Of a stretch of 64,000 bases of DNA, positions 24,969-32,643 are shown in pieces. Both the position numbers and the translations under genes were made by a program. The first letter of the stretch is position 1; the number at the start of each line of letters is the position of its first letter. Location of the stretch: positions 1 through 64,000 of the forward strand of contig CAYRGJ010000008.1 in assembly GCA_964423835.1 (NCBI GenBank), given 5' to 3'. The notes under the pieces are model-generated. The model was not told the origin of the DNA, made no database searches, and saw only the letters and a program-made list of their open reading frames with translations. Origin of the DNA: JAFGCL01 sp964423835 (GTDB taxonomy: Bacteria; Chloroflexota; Dehalococcoidia; UBA2247; RBG-13-53-26).

Positions 24969-25790
24969 ATGTGGCTGGAGGAGGCACTGTTCCAGATGGG
25001 CATTTGGAGACCCATGGCATCCGGAATCGGCGTCTGGGAGCTCTTTGGCGCCATTTCCGGCGCGCGCCGGCTGCGGCACTACACCGAGGCCATCGACTCG
25101 CTGAAGAGCAGCCGCAGGGTGAAGGCGGTCATCATCAATGTGGACTCGCCGGGAGGACTGGCCACGGCCTCGGACTTCCTCTACTCCGCCGTGACCAGGC
25201 TGGCGGAGAAGAAGCCGGTGGTGGTCTTCGTCAGCGGCGTCTGCGCCTCCGGCTCATACCTGGCCAGCTGCCCCGCGGCCAGGATCGTAGCCCTGCCCAC
25301 GGCCGTCATCGGGTCCATAGGTGTCATCTCCGTCAGGCCGATAGTGCAGGATCTGCTGTCCCGGATCGGCGTGCACATGGACGTGACCAAGAGCGGACGC
25401 CTGAAGGACATGGGCAGCTACTTCCGGGAGCCCACCGAGGAGGAGAGGAAGAAGGAGGAGGACCTGGTGGGCGGCTTCTACGACTACTTCGTGGCGGCCG
25501 TGGCCAAAGGGCGAAAGATGGAGGAGGCCAAAGTCAGGGAGCTGGCCACCGGGGAGGTCTTCCTGGGGGAGAAGGCCAGGGCCCTGGGACTGATCGATGA
25601 GGTAGGCGACCTCGACCGTGCTATCGAGATCGCCGCGGACCTGGGCAAGGTCAGGCGGCGACTGATTCCGATCCGGCACCGCCCCAGCCTCTACGAGCGG
25701 CTGCTGCCGCAGTTCGGCGGGGACTCCGCGGATGATGTGCTGGCCCGCGCGGAGGGGCTGCTGGCCCGGCGGGTGTACTTCCTCCGCTGA
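24969..25790 (+). CDS. sppA: SppA-type S49 serine protease
   Basis: A 273-residue ClpP-fold protease of family S49. Nucleophile Ser94 lies in SGVCASGSYLAS and general-base Lys146 in KSGRLKDMGSYFREP; the 52-residue distance equals that in Bacillus-type SppA. VDSPGG (about 58-63) and GSIGVIS are the expected oxyanion regions. SppA degrades signal peptides and membrane protein fragments. Unlike most SppA proteins, no clear N-terminal transmembrane anchor is seen, only short hydrophobic stretches. The ATG begins two bases after the marR stop, so expression is coupled. It is convergent with a zinc-ribbon membrane gene. Confidence 0.85.
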   Translation: MWLEEALFQMGIWRPMASGIGVWELFGAISGARRLRHYTEAIDSLKSSRRVKAVIINVDSPGGLATASDFLYSAVTRLAEKKPVVVFVSGVCASGSYLASCPAARIVALPTAVIGSIGVISVRPIVQDLLSRIGVHMDVTKSGRLKDMGSYFREPTEEERKKEEDLVGGFYDYFVAAVAKGRKMEEAKVRELATGEVFLGEKARALGLIDEVGDLDRAIEIAADLGKVRRRLIPIRHRPSLYERLLPQFGGDSADDVLARAEGLLARRVYFLR

Positions 25791-25830
25791 ATGGCGTCTA
25801 CTGCCGCTGCTGAAGGGCCGGGCCGGCCGG

Positions 25831-26328
25831 CTATCGCAGGCGGACCACGGCCACCACGATCCCCGCAATCAGGATCACGACCTCGATCGGGTCGAAGAAG
25901 CCGAAGAAGACCAGCCTGCCATCCAGCAGCCACGCGTCGCTCACCAGGTAGGACAGGACGAAGCAGGCGGCGGCCACTGCCTGGAGAGGCGTGCCCCTCT
26001 TGCGGTTGATCACCCGGCTGACCACCTCGGCGATGATGTAGGCGGCCCCGGCGGCCAGCAGCAGGGCGCCCAGCAGGCCGAAGGCGCTCTCCAGGACCTT
26101 GAGGAATCCCCAGGCTACTCCGACCGGCACGGCGATGGCTGCGCCCGCCGCCATGGCCTTGACGTACTGGACCCGGCTGACGCTGTAGGTGGGCAGCCGC
26201 TTCACATTGGCGCACTTGCGGCACCGGGACCCCACCGGGGTCTCCACCAGGCACCGGGGGCAGATCGGGGTGTCGCACCGGCCGCAGGACAGGCCTGTTT
26301 CCGTGTCAGGGTGTACAGCGCATTTCAT
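25831..26328 (-). CDS. Zinc-ribbon membrane protein
   Basis: A 165-residue membrane protein. Residues 1-40 form a B-box-like double zinc ribbon with paired Cys (CAVHPDTETGLSCGRCDTPICPRC, then CRKC). Three to four hydrophobic helices follow: about 57-78, 80-102, 118-132 and 140-162. This architecture occurs in many bacterial rhomboid-adjacent and B-box zinc-finger proteins of unknown function. It is the last gene of the rny operon, starting 9 bases after the PHP gene. Confidence 0.65.
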   Translation of the reverse strand: MKCAVHPDTETGLSCGRCDTPICPRCLVETPVGSRCRKCANVKRLPTYSVSRVQYVKAMAAGAAIAVPVGVAWGFLKVLESAFGLLGALLLAAGAAYIIAEVVSRVINRKRGTPLQAVAAACFVLSYLVSDAWLLDGRLVFFGFFDPIEVVILIAGIVVAVVRLR

Positions 26329-26337
26329 ACAGGGTTC

Positions 26338-27180
26338 TCAATGCGGCGCACTTCGTCTCTTCTGGTGCAGGGCCGTGAGCCGCTCCACGCACTCCGGCGG
26401 AATGGCCACCCCGCCCATCGGCGTTTCGGAGAGGTCATCCAGCCCGTGGTAGTCGGAGCCGCCGGTGGCTATCAGGGAATGCTTGCTGGCCAGGGAGGCC
26501 AGCCACGCGGTGATGTCCGGCGCATAGCTGCCGTAGTACGCCTCGATGCCCGCCAGCCCTACCCTCTGAAGCCGGGGGATCAGGTGATCCAGGTCCTCTA
26601 TGTCGGCCGGATGGGCCAGCACCGCCAGGCCGCCGACCCGGGCGATCAGCTCCACCACCTCGTCCGGTGTCATCTTCTCCCGCTCCACGTAGGCCGGCCC
26701 TTCCCGGCCGATGTAGCGGTTGAAAGCCTCCCTCACCGTGGAGACATAGCCCTTCTCGTGAAGGGCCTGGGCGATATGAGGCCGTCCCACGGAGCCGGCG
26801 CCGGCGATCTCCTGCACCCGCGTCCACTCTATGTGCACTCCCATGGTGTCCAGCCTGGCAATCATCTTCTGGGCCCGCACCTTCCGCGAGTTGCGGAAGG
26901 TGGCCAGCTTGATGACCAGCTCGGGGTTGGTGTAGTCGATGAAGTAGCCCAGGACGTGCACCTCGCCGTGGGGCACGTCGGTGCTGCACTCGACTCCGGG
27001 GATGACCAGCAGCGGCGGGTGGCTCCGGGCCTCCTGCAGCGCCGGCGCTACCCCGTCCACCGAATCGTGATCGGTGATGGAAATGGCTGACAGGCCCAGC
27101 CGGGCCGCCAGGCGGACCACCTCTTCAGGCGTCAGGCGCCCGTCCGAGGCGGTGCTGTGCAAATGAAGATCAGCCTTCAA
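26338..27180 (-). CDS. PHP-domain phosphoesterase
   Basis: A 280-residue metal-dependent phosphoesterase of the PHP family, close to the 3',5'-nucleoside bisphosphate phosphatase/RNase AM (YciV-like) group. Metal-binding motifs are visible: DLHLHSTASDG (4-14), ITDHDSV, the Glu of IPGVECS, HVLGYFID, an AHPADIE His and a final GGSDYHG. It probably clears pAp or short RNA 5-prime ends, which fits co-transcription with RNase Y and the YmdB phosphoesterase. It begins 3 bases after ymdB. Confidence 0.85.
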   Translation of the reverse strand: MKADLHLHSTASDGRLTPEEVVRLAARLGLSAISITDHDSVDGVAPALQEARSHPPLLVIPGVECSTDVPHGEVHVLGYFIDYTNPELVIKLATFRNSRKVRAQKMIARLDTMGVHIEWTRVQEIAGAGSVGRPHIAQALHEKGYVSTVREAFNRYIGREGPAYVEREKMTPDEVVELIARVGGLAVLAHPADIEDLDHLIPRLQRVGLAGIEAYYGSYAPDITAWLASLASKHSLIATGGSDYHGLDDLSETPMGGVAIPPECVERLTALHQKRRSAPH

Positions 27181-27183
27181 ATC

Positions 27184-27951
27184 CTATTCCAATTCCCGGT
27201 CGATGCGGGTGATTCTTCTGGCGCGGCCGCTGGCGGTATCCGTCTCCACCAGGACCGAGTTGAATACCGTGGGGCCCTTCGCCACTGACAGCCTCTGGGG
27301 CATGTGCGTCAGAAAGCGGGTCAGCACCTCCTCCACGTTGTCCCCGATGACGGAGTTTGAGGGACCGACCATGCCGATGTCGGTCACGAAGGCCGTGCCC
27401 TTCGGCAGGATGCGGGCATCGATGGTCCCCACGTGCGTGTGGGTGCCGGCCACCGCCGTTACCCGGCCGTCCAGGTAGCGGCCCATGGCCTGCTTCTCCG
27501 AGGTGGCCTCGGCGTGGAAGTCAACCACGATGGCTTCCGGCCGCCGGGTCAGCCCGTCCAGCAGCTGGCCCACGGCCCGGAACGGGCAATCGGCATCCCC
27601 CATGAAGGTGCGCCCGATCAGGTTGACCACCAGGACGTTCTTCCGCCAGACGAACCCCCGGCCGGGCACGCCCGGCGCGAAGTTCAGGGGGCGGATAACA
27701 GGCGTGTCCTCCTCGAGGAGCGGGAGGACCTCCTTCTGGGCCCATATGTGATTTCCGGAGGTGATCACATCGACGCCGCTGCCCAGGAGCTCGTCAGCCG
27801 TTTCCGGGGTGAGCCCCTTCCCCCCCGCGGCGTTCTCGCCGTTGGCGATCACCAGGTCCACCTGCATATCGTGAAGCAGGCCTGGCACCAGGTTGCGAAC
27901 CGCCTTTCTGCCAGGCCTGCCTATCACGTCACCGATCAGGAGTATCCGCAA
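27184..27951 (-). CDS. YmdB-family calcineurin-like metallophosphoesterase
   Basis: A 255-residue protein of the TIGR00282/YmdB family. Family motifs include ILLIGDVIGRPGRKAV (2-17), ANGENAAGG, TSGNHIWAQKE, VVDFHAEATSEKQAMG and GTHTHVGTID. Family members hydrolyse cyclic nucleotides and are commonly encoded directly after RNase Y, as here (18 bases). In Bacillus, YmdB affects biofilm and motility genes. Start and length agree with the family. Confidence 0.92.
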   Translation of the reverse strand: MRILLIGDVIGRPGRKAVRNLVPGLLHDMQVDLVIANGENAAGGKGLTPETADELLGSGVDVITSGNHIWAQKEVLPLLEEDTPVIRPLNFAPGVPGRGFVWRKNVLVVNLIGRTFMGDADCPFRAVGQLLDGLTRRPEAIVVDFHAEATSEKQAMGRYLDGRVTAVAGTHTHVGTIDARILPKGTAFVTDIGMVGPSNSVIGDNVEEVLTRFLTHMPQRLSVAKGPTVFNSVLVETDTASGRARRITRIDRELE

Positions 27952-27969
27952 TGGCCCTCTTGGTCACCC

Positions 27970-29505
27970 CTATTTGGCGTAGTCTACCGCCCTGGTTTCC
28001 CTCACCACGGTCACCTTTATCTGACCTGGATAGTTCAAAGTGTCCTCTACCTTCTTGACGATGTCCCGGGCCAGCCTCATGGCTCCCAGGTCATCGATTT
28101 CTTCCGGCTTCACCAGTATGCGTATTTCTCTTCCGGCCTGGATGGCGTAGGACTTCTCAACCCCACTGAAACTGTTGGCGATCCCTTCCAGGGCCTCCAG
28201 GTGTTTCAGGTACTGTTCCAGGGATTCACGTCGGGCGCCCGGCCTTGACGCGCTGATAGCATCTGAGGCGGCCACCAGGAACGCCAGAGCAGTGTTCATC
28301 TCCACCTCTCCATGGTGTGAGGCTACTGCCCGCACCACATCCGGCGATTTCTCCCACTGCTTGATGATGTCGGCGCCGATCTGGGCATGCGGCCCTTCGG
28401 TCTCGAAGTCGACCGCCTTGCCGAGGTCGTGGAGCAACCCGGCCCTCTTGGCCTGTTCCACGTTGGCCCCTATCTCGGCCGCCATCATGCCGGCCAGGAG
28501 CGAGACCTCGACACTGTGAATCAGGACGTTCTGCCCGTAGCTGAAGCGGTACTTCAGCCGGCCGAGCGTCCTGATAAGCTCCGGGGGCAGCCCGTGCACC
28601 CCGGCCCTGTTGGCAGCTTGCTCCCCCTCGGTTCTGATTGTGTTCTCCACTTCATCCCGCGCCCGGTTCACCATTTCTTCGATCCGGGCGGGGTGGATGC
28701 GGCCATCCAGGATCAGCCTCTCCAGGGCGAGCCGGGCAATCTCACGACGCACAGGGTCGAAACAGGACAGGGTGACAGTCCCCGGGGTGTCGTCTATTAT
28801 AAGGTCCACTCCGGTGGCGTGCTCCAGTGCCCTGATATTTCTTCCCTCGCGCCCGATGAGACGGCCCTTCATTTCGTCGCCCGGCAGGGAGACAACGGAG
28901 ACGGTGCTCTCGGCCACCACGTCCCCGGCCAGCCTCTGTATGGCCTGGGACAGGATGTCCCGCGATTTTCTATCGCTTTCTTCTTTGACTGCGGCCTCCA
29001 TGGCCCTCACCCTCCGTGCTGCCTCATCCCTGACTTCAGTCTCGACCTTCTGAAGGAGGATCTCCTTTGCCTCGGCGGTTGATAAGCCCGCTATCTGCTC
29101 GAGTTGCTGCTGCTGTCTCTGCCGCAGCTCCTCCACGCGATTCCGGGCCTTCTCTATCTCTCTCTCCTTTCCGGAAAGCAGTTGATCGCGGCGCTGGAAA
29201 TTTTCGTCCCGGCGCTCCAGGTTCTCTTCCTTCTGCGCCAGTCGCCTCTCCAGCCGCTGCAGCTCGCCCCGGGTCTCGCGATAGCTGGCTTCCGCCTCGG
29301 CCTTCATGTTCACGGCTGCTTCTTTGGACTCCAGGAGGATGGCCTTCTGCTTCTCCTGGGCCTCGTTCACGAGCCTCTTGGCCTCCTCGGAGGCCATTTG
29401 GACCTGGCGGCCGGCGATCCACTGTCGGACTACGAAGGCTATGCCGATCCCGATCACCAGACCTGCTGCCAGGCCAACTACCAGCCATATGGCTTCCAAT
29501 GTCAC
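27970..29505 (-). CDS. rny: Ribonuclease Y
   Basis: A 511-residue membrane-anchored endoribonuclease that initiates mRNA decay. Layout matches the family: an N-terminal transmembrane helix (about 7-27), a long charged coiled coil (about 30-190), a KH domain with GRLIGREGRNIRALEHATGVD and an HD domain with the metal motif LLHDLGKAVDFE, then ASHHGE. The start is a GTG near AAAGG; a TTG two codons later is possible. It leads an operon with ymdB, the PHP gene and the zinc-ribbon membrane gene. A clear promoter lies 50-80 bases upstream. Confidence 0.95.
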   Translation of the reverse strand: MTLEAIWLVVGLAAGLVIGIGIAFVVRQWIAGRQVQMASEEAKRLVNEAQEKQKAILLESKEAAVNMKAEAEASYRETRGELQRLERRLAQKEENLERRDENFQRRDQLLSGKEREIEKARNRVEELRQRQQQQLEQIAGLSTAEAKEILLQKVETEVRDEAARRVRAMEAAVKEESDRKSRDILSQAIQRLAGDVVAESTVSVVSLPGDEMKGRLIGREGRNIRALEHATGVDLIIDDTPGTVTLSCFDPVRREIARLALERLILDGRIHPARIEEMVNRARDEVENTIRTEGEQAANRAGVHGLPPELIRTLGRLKYRFSYGQNVLIHSVEVSLLAGMMAAEIGANVEQAKRAGLLHDLGKAVDFETEGPHAQIGADIIKQWEKSPDVVRAVASHHGEVEMNTALAFLVAASDAISASRPGARRESLEQYLKHLEALEGIANSFSGVEKSYAIQAGREIRILVKPEEIDDLGAMRLARDIVKKVEDTLNYPGQIKVTVVRETRAVDYAK

Positions 29506-29557
29506 CTACCTTTCTCTTTGAATTCTCCAGGTTGGGGGTAGACTACATTAACGCGTA

Positions 29558-29587
29558 TATTTAACGCTTTAGACACAGCAGTGTCAA
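29558..29587 (-). promoter_or_regulatory. Promoter of the rny operon
   Basis: On the minus strand consensus TTGACA (29582-29587) and TAAATA (29558-29563), spacing 18, in an AT-rich patch that stands out from the surrounding GC-rich DNA. Predicted leader is about 45 bases. Confidence 0.65.
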
Positions 29588-29636
29588 GGAATTTGGCCTA
29601 CCCGCGAGGCTGGAAACGAGCACGGAGCCGGCCTTC

Positions 29637-29662
29637 CCGAGGGGCGAACCAGCGCCCCTCGG
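29637..29662. terminator. Hairpin downstream of the zinc-ribbon gene
   Basis: CCGAGGGGCG (29637-29646) pairs perfectly with CGCCCCTCGG (29653-29662) around a 6-base loop. It lies 24 bases beyond the stop of the minus-strand gene at 29686 and before the rny promoter. No T run follows, so termination strength is uncertain. Confidence 0.5.
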
Positions 29663-29685
29663 CCAGGGTCAACCGAACCCTGCCG

Positions 29686-29940
29686 TCAGGGCTTCTCCTC
29701 CAGGTAGAAACGCCCCTCCTTCTTCGCCTGGCCGGCCCCCGTCAGCGCCCTGGCCGGGGACAGGCGGGCCTGGCCCTCCATGACGACCTTGCACTGCTCC
29801 ACCTTGGCCTTGACCAGCTTGACCTGCAGCAGCGAGCCGCACTCCCGGCAGGTTATCTGACCGTCGTACTTCTGAGTATTCAGGTTCCGGGGGATGGCCG
29901 TCTCCTTGAGGCAAACCAGGCACTCGATCTTCATGTTCAT
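29686..29940 (-). CDS. Small zinc-ribbon protein (84 aa)
   Basis: An 84-residue soluble protein with two CxxC pairs about 28 residues apart (ECLVCLKE and CRECG), a single zinc ribbon. The rest is basic, with KLVKAKVEQCKVVMEGQARL. I cannot assign a function; such proteins often bind nucleic acid or act as accessory factors. The ATG at 29940 is preferred to a longer in-frame start because GAAGAGGAGG precedes it and the upstream part lacks protein character. It lies about 200 bases downstream of proB. Confidence 0.6.
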   Translation of the reverse strand: MNMKIECLVCLKETAIPRNLNTQKYDGQITCRECGSLLQVKLVKAKVEQCKVVMEGQARLSPARALTGAGQAKKEGRFYLEEKP

Positions 29941-30137
29941 TGCCGCCTCCTCTTCTTCGCAGGATGGGGAGTGAACGCCCTGTCCGGGCTCCGGGCTGCG
30001 GGAATGGCCGTGAAGGTCCGGATCGCGGCGCCCCGGGTCTTCCGGACGGGACGTCATGATGCGCGCTGGCGCTGTACGGGATGCACCCATCATACCACGG
30101 TGGCGCAAGGGGCAGTCGGCCGGCGCTCGAACGCCAT

Positions 30138-31301
30138 TCAGAGGACGGCCAGGTTGTTGCGGTGCACCACCTCGGCGCCGTACTGGTAGCCCAGGAGTGA
30201 CATGATGTCCCGGGAATGGGCCCCCTTGATGGCCTGGATCTCCGCCGAGCCATAGTTGGACATGCCGCAGGCGATGCGGCGCCCCTCCTGGTCCACGATG
30301 TCCACCATGTCGCCGCGGCGGAACTCCTTCTCAGTGCCGCTGATGCCGGCGGGCAGCAGGCTCCCCTTCTTCTTCCGCAGGGCCGCGGCCGCCCCCTCAT
30401 CGATGATGATCTTTCCCCGCGAGCCCAGCCGGCTGATCATCCAGCGCTGGCGGCAGTCTACCCTGGTGGCCGTAGGCTGGAAGAGGGTGCCGATGGGCTC
30501 CCCCGACACCAACCGGGCTATGACGTCGGGCACAGTCCCCTGCGTGACGACCACCGCGATGGCTGACCGCGTGGCCAGCCTGGCGGCCTCGATCTTGGTG
30601 GCCATGCCCCCAGTGCCGCGGCTGGTCCCGGCTCCCCCGGCCATGGCCTCGATCTCGGCGTCGATCTTCTCCACCACGGGGACCAGGCTGGCCCCGGGGT
30701 TCCGGCGAGGGTCGGCGGTGTAGAGACCGGGCACATCGCTCAGGAGGATCAGGAGCTCGGCGTCCACCAGGCTGGCCACCATAGCTGACAGGTTGTCGTT
30801 GTCGCCGAACTTCTCCTCCCTGATCTCGTCTGTAGCCAGCACGTCGTTCTCGTTGATAACGGGCACCACCTTCAGGGACAGCAGGGAGAGGATGGTGTTG
30901 CGGGCGTTGAGGTAGCCGGCCCGGTGGGAGAGCTCCCTCTTGGTCAGCAGGGCCTGGGCCACCACGATGCCGTGCCGGTCGAAGAGCTGCTCATAGGCGT
31001 GCATCAGGCGCCCCTGGCCCACGGCCGCCAGCACCTGCCGGAAGGGGATGTCCTTGCGGTCAGTGCGTATCCCCAGCTTGTCCCGGCCCGCGGCTATGGA
31101 CCCGGAGGACACCAGTACTATCTCCAGCCCCTGGTGATGGAGGCGGGCGACCTGGTCCACCAGCCCGGCCATGGTGGCGATGTCCAGCCCTCCGCTGCCG
31201 CCGGTCAGCAGGTTGGTGCCCATCTTGATCACCAGGCGGCGATAGCGGATGTCCTTCTTGCCGGCGGGCGCCCTGGCCGCGGTCTTCTTGGTCTTCTCCA
31301 T
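30138..31301 (-). CDS. proB: Glutamate 5-kinase
   Basis: A 387-residue glutamate 5-kinase, the first step of proline synthesis. The amino-acid-kinase domain (about 20-275) shows VIKMGTNLLTGG, VSSGSIAAGRDKLG, INENDVLA, FGDNDNLSAMVA and GTGGMATKIEAA. A C-terminal PUA domain (about 297-380) is present, with KIIIDEGAAAALRKKKGSLLPAGI. The N terminus carries an extra basic segment, KKTAARAPAGKKD. No proA lies nearby. The promoter sits about 10 bases upstream, so the leader is very short and no Shine-Dalgarno is seen. Confidence 0.95.
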   Translation of the reverse strand: MEKTKKTAARAPAGKKDIRYRRLVIKMGTNLLTGGSGGLDIATMAGLVDQVARLHHQGLEIVLVSSGSIAAGRDKLGIRTDRKDIPFRQVLAAVGQGRLMHAYEQLFDRHGIVVAQALLTKRELSHRAGYLNARNTILSLLSLKVVPVINENDVLATDEIREEKFGDNDNLSAMVASLVDAELLILLSDVPGLYTADPRRNPGASLVPVVEKIDAEIEAMAGGAGTSRGTGGMATKIEAARLATRSAIAVVVTQGTVPDVIARLVSGEPIGTLFQPTATRVDCRQRWMISRLGSRGKIIIDEGAAAALRKKKGSLLPAGISGTEKEFRRGDMVDIVDQEGRRIACGMSNYGSAEIQAIKGAHSRDIMSLLGYQYGAEVVHRNNLAVL

Positions 31302-31312
31302 CAGGATTCTTG

Positions 31313-31341
31313 ATTATATAACTCGGGCCGGGCGGCCTCAA
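31313..31341 (-). promoter_or_regulatory. proB promoter, near-leaderless
   Basis: On the minus strand TTGAGG (31336-31341) and consensus TATAAT (31313-31318), spacing 17. Transcription should start about 4-6 bases before the proB ATG at 31301. Confidence 0.6.
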
Positions 31342-31423
31342 CCGGCAGCAGCCTGCGGCCATCCCCGGACAGCAGGCATTTGCGGCGCCCGATGCTGCGC
31401 CCCCGCCCGGCGGCTCGTTCCCT

Positions 31424-31453
31424 TTGACGGTGGCGGTGCGGGCTGGCTAGAAT
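31424..31453 (+). promoter_or_regulatory. smr promoter, near-leaderless
   Basis: TTGACG (31424-31429) and TAGAAT (31448-31453), spacing 18. Only 9 bases separate the -10 box from the ATG at 31463, so the transcript should begin almost at the start codon. Confidence 0.55.
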
Positions 31454-31462
31454 GGGTCTGCC

Positions 31463-31726
31463 ATGAGCCGCGTGCCGCCTCCCTATCCCGAGCTGGACCT
31501 CCACCGATTGACGGTCGAGGAGGCCCTGCCGAAGGTGGAGCAGTTCCTCTACGAGGCCTACTGCGCCGGCGTGACCGCCGTCCGCATAAACCACGGGAAG
31601 GGCACCGGCACGCTGCGAGCCAGAGTGCGCGCCTGGCTGGCCAGGCAGGACTCGGTGCGGTCCTTCCGGGGCGGCATGCCGTGGGAAGGCGGGGACGGCG
31701 TGACCATCGTGGAGTTGGCGGACTAG
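31463..31726 (+). CDS. Stand-alone Smr-domain protein
   Basis: An 87-residue Smr domain without MutS. It has LDLHRLTVEEALPKVEQFL (the usual LDLHG has Arg in place of Gly) and the conserved HGKGTGTLRARVRAWL, ending in GDGVTIVEL. Smr domains are nicking endonucleases or RNA-cleaving domains. It has no ribosome binding site but a promoter just upstream. Its TAG stop lies inside the first unit of a palindromic repeat array that fills the gap to convergent mutM. Confidence 0.85.
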   Translation: MSRVPPPYPELDLHRLTVEEALPKVEQFLYEAYCAGVTAVRINHGKGTGTLRARVRAWLARQDSVRSFRGGMPWEGGDGVTIVELAD

Positions 31727-31818
31727 GCCTCACGCCCCGAGACGGGTGAGGCCTCAGGCCCCAGGACTGCTGAGGCCTCACCCGTCTTGGAGCGTGAGGC
31801 CTCACGCCCGCTGGCACT
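31723..31818. repeat. Palindromic-core array, four units at 24-bp period
   Basis: The 10-bp palindrome TGAGGCCTCA occurs at 31747, 31771 and 31795, with an 8/10 match (CTAGGCCTCA) at 31723: exact 24-base steps. Larger arms also pair: GACGGGTGAGGCCTCA (31741-31756) with TGAGGCCTCACCCGTC (31771-31786), a perfect 16-bp stem. The array fills the space between convergent smr and mutM. The smr TAG lies in the first unit, and the mutM TGA is the first three bases of the last core read on the minus strand. A related array lies at 40837-40916. It may act as a bidirectional terminator. Confidence 0.8.
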
Positions 31819-32617
31819 TGGGGCAGAAGTAGGTCCCCCGCCCCCGCAGTGCGATGCGCCTGATGGGCGTCTGGCAGCGGTAGCACCGCTCGCCGCGGCG
31901 GTGGGCCACCTGGAAGAAGAGATGGGCGAAGCCCGGCTCGCCATCGGGCTGCTGGTAGGTGTTGACGCTGGCGCCGCAACGGGCGATGCCCTCCGCCAGC
32001 ACGTGGCAGATGGCCTGGTGCAGGCGCTCGCACTCCCGGGGCTTCAGGTGGCGCGTCTTCTTCTCGGGGTGGATGCGGGCCTCGAAGAGCGCCTCGTCGG
32101 CATACATGTTGCCGATGCCGGCGATGATCATCTGGTCGCACAGCAACGGCTTCACCGGGACATCGTGCTGGCGCAGCAGGTTGCGCAGCGCTTCGACGCC
32201 GAAGGCGTGGTCCAGGGGCTCGATTCCCAGCCGGCCCACGACCTCGTTCTCATTCTCGACCAGCCACATGCCTCCGAACTTGCGCTGGTCGATGAAATGG
32301 ACGCCGGTGGAGTTGTCCAGGTACAGGATGGCCCTGGTGTGGGGCAGGGGGTCGGCGTCCCAGGGCCTGATCAGCAGGCAGCCGGTCATCTTCAGGTGCA
32401 GGATCAGCTTCAGCGGTCCGGAGAGGTCCAGGATCAGGTACTTGCCGCGGCGCCGGATGCCCTCCACGGTCCGCCCCACGATGTCCCGGCGGAACTCCTC
32501 GGGCGAGGGCCGGCGGACCTGCCCCGGCCAGAGCAGGTTGGCCTTCAGAATGCGGCGCCCCACCACTCCGGGCATCAATCCGTTCTTGATGGTTTCCACC
32601 TCCGGCAGTTCCGGCAT
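31802..32617 (-). CDS. mutM: Formamidopyrimidine-DNA glycosylase
   Basis: A 271-residue Fpg/MutM glycosylase that removes 8-oxoguanine and formamidopyrimidines. It keeps the catalytic N-terminal PELPEVETI (Pro2, Glu3), the Lys of HLKMTG, the H2TH region (DQMIIAGIGNMYADEALF) and the C-terminal zinc finger CYRCQTPIRRI...CPKCQ. The ATG at 32617 is set by AAAGGAG and the invariant MPELPE start. Its TGA stop lies in the repeat array at 31723-31818. It is the last gene of the purD-mutM operon, 26 bases after purB. Confidence 0.96.
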   Translation of the reverse strand: MPELPEVETIKNGLMPGVVGRRILKANLLWPGQVRRPSPEEFRRDIVGRTVEGIRRRGKYLILDLSGPLKLILHLKMTGCLLIRPWDADPLPHTRAILYLDNSTGVHFIDQRKFGGMWLVENENEVVGRLGIEPLDHAFGVEALRNLLRQHDVPVKPLLCDQMIIAGIGNMYADEALFEARIHPEKKTRHLKPRECERLHQAICHVLAEGIARCGASVNTYQQPDGEPGFAHLFFQVAHRRGERCYRCQTPIRRIALRGRGTYFCPKCQRA

Positions 32618-32643
32618 CCCCCGAGCTCCTTTCCGGCGCCCTC

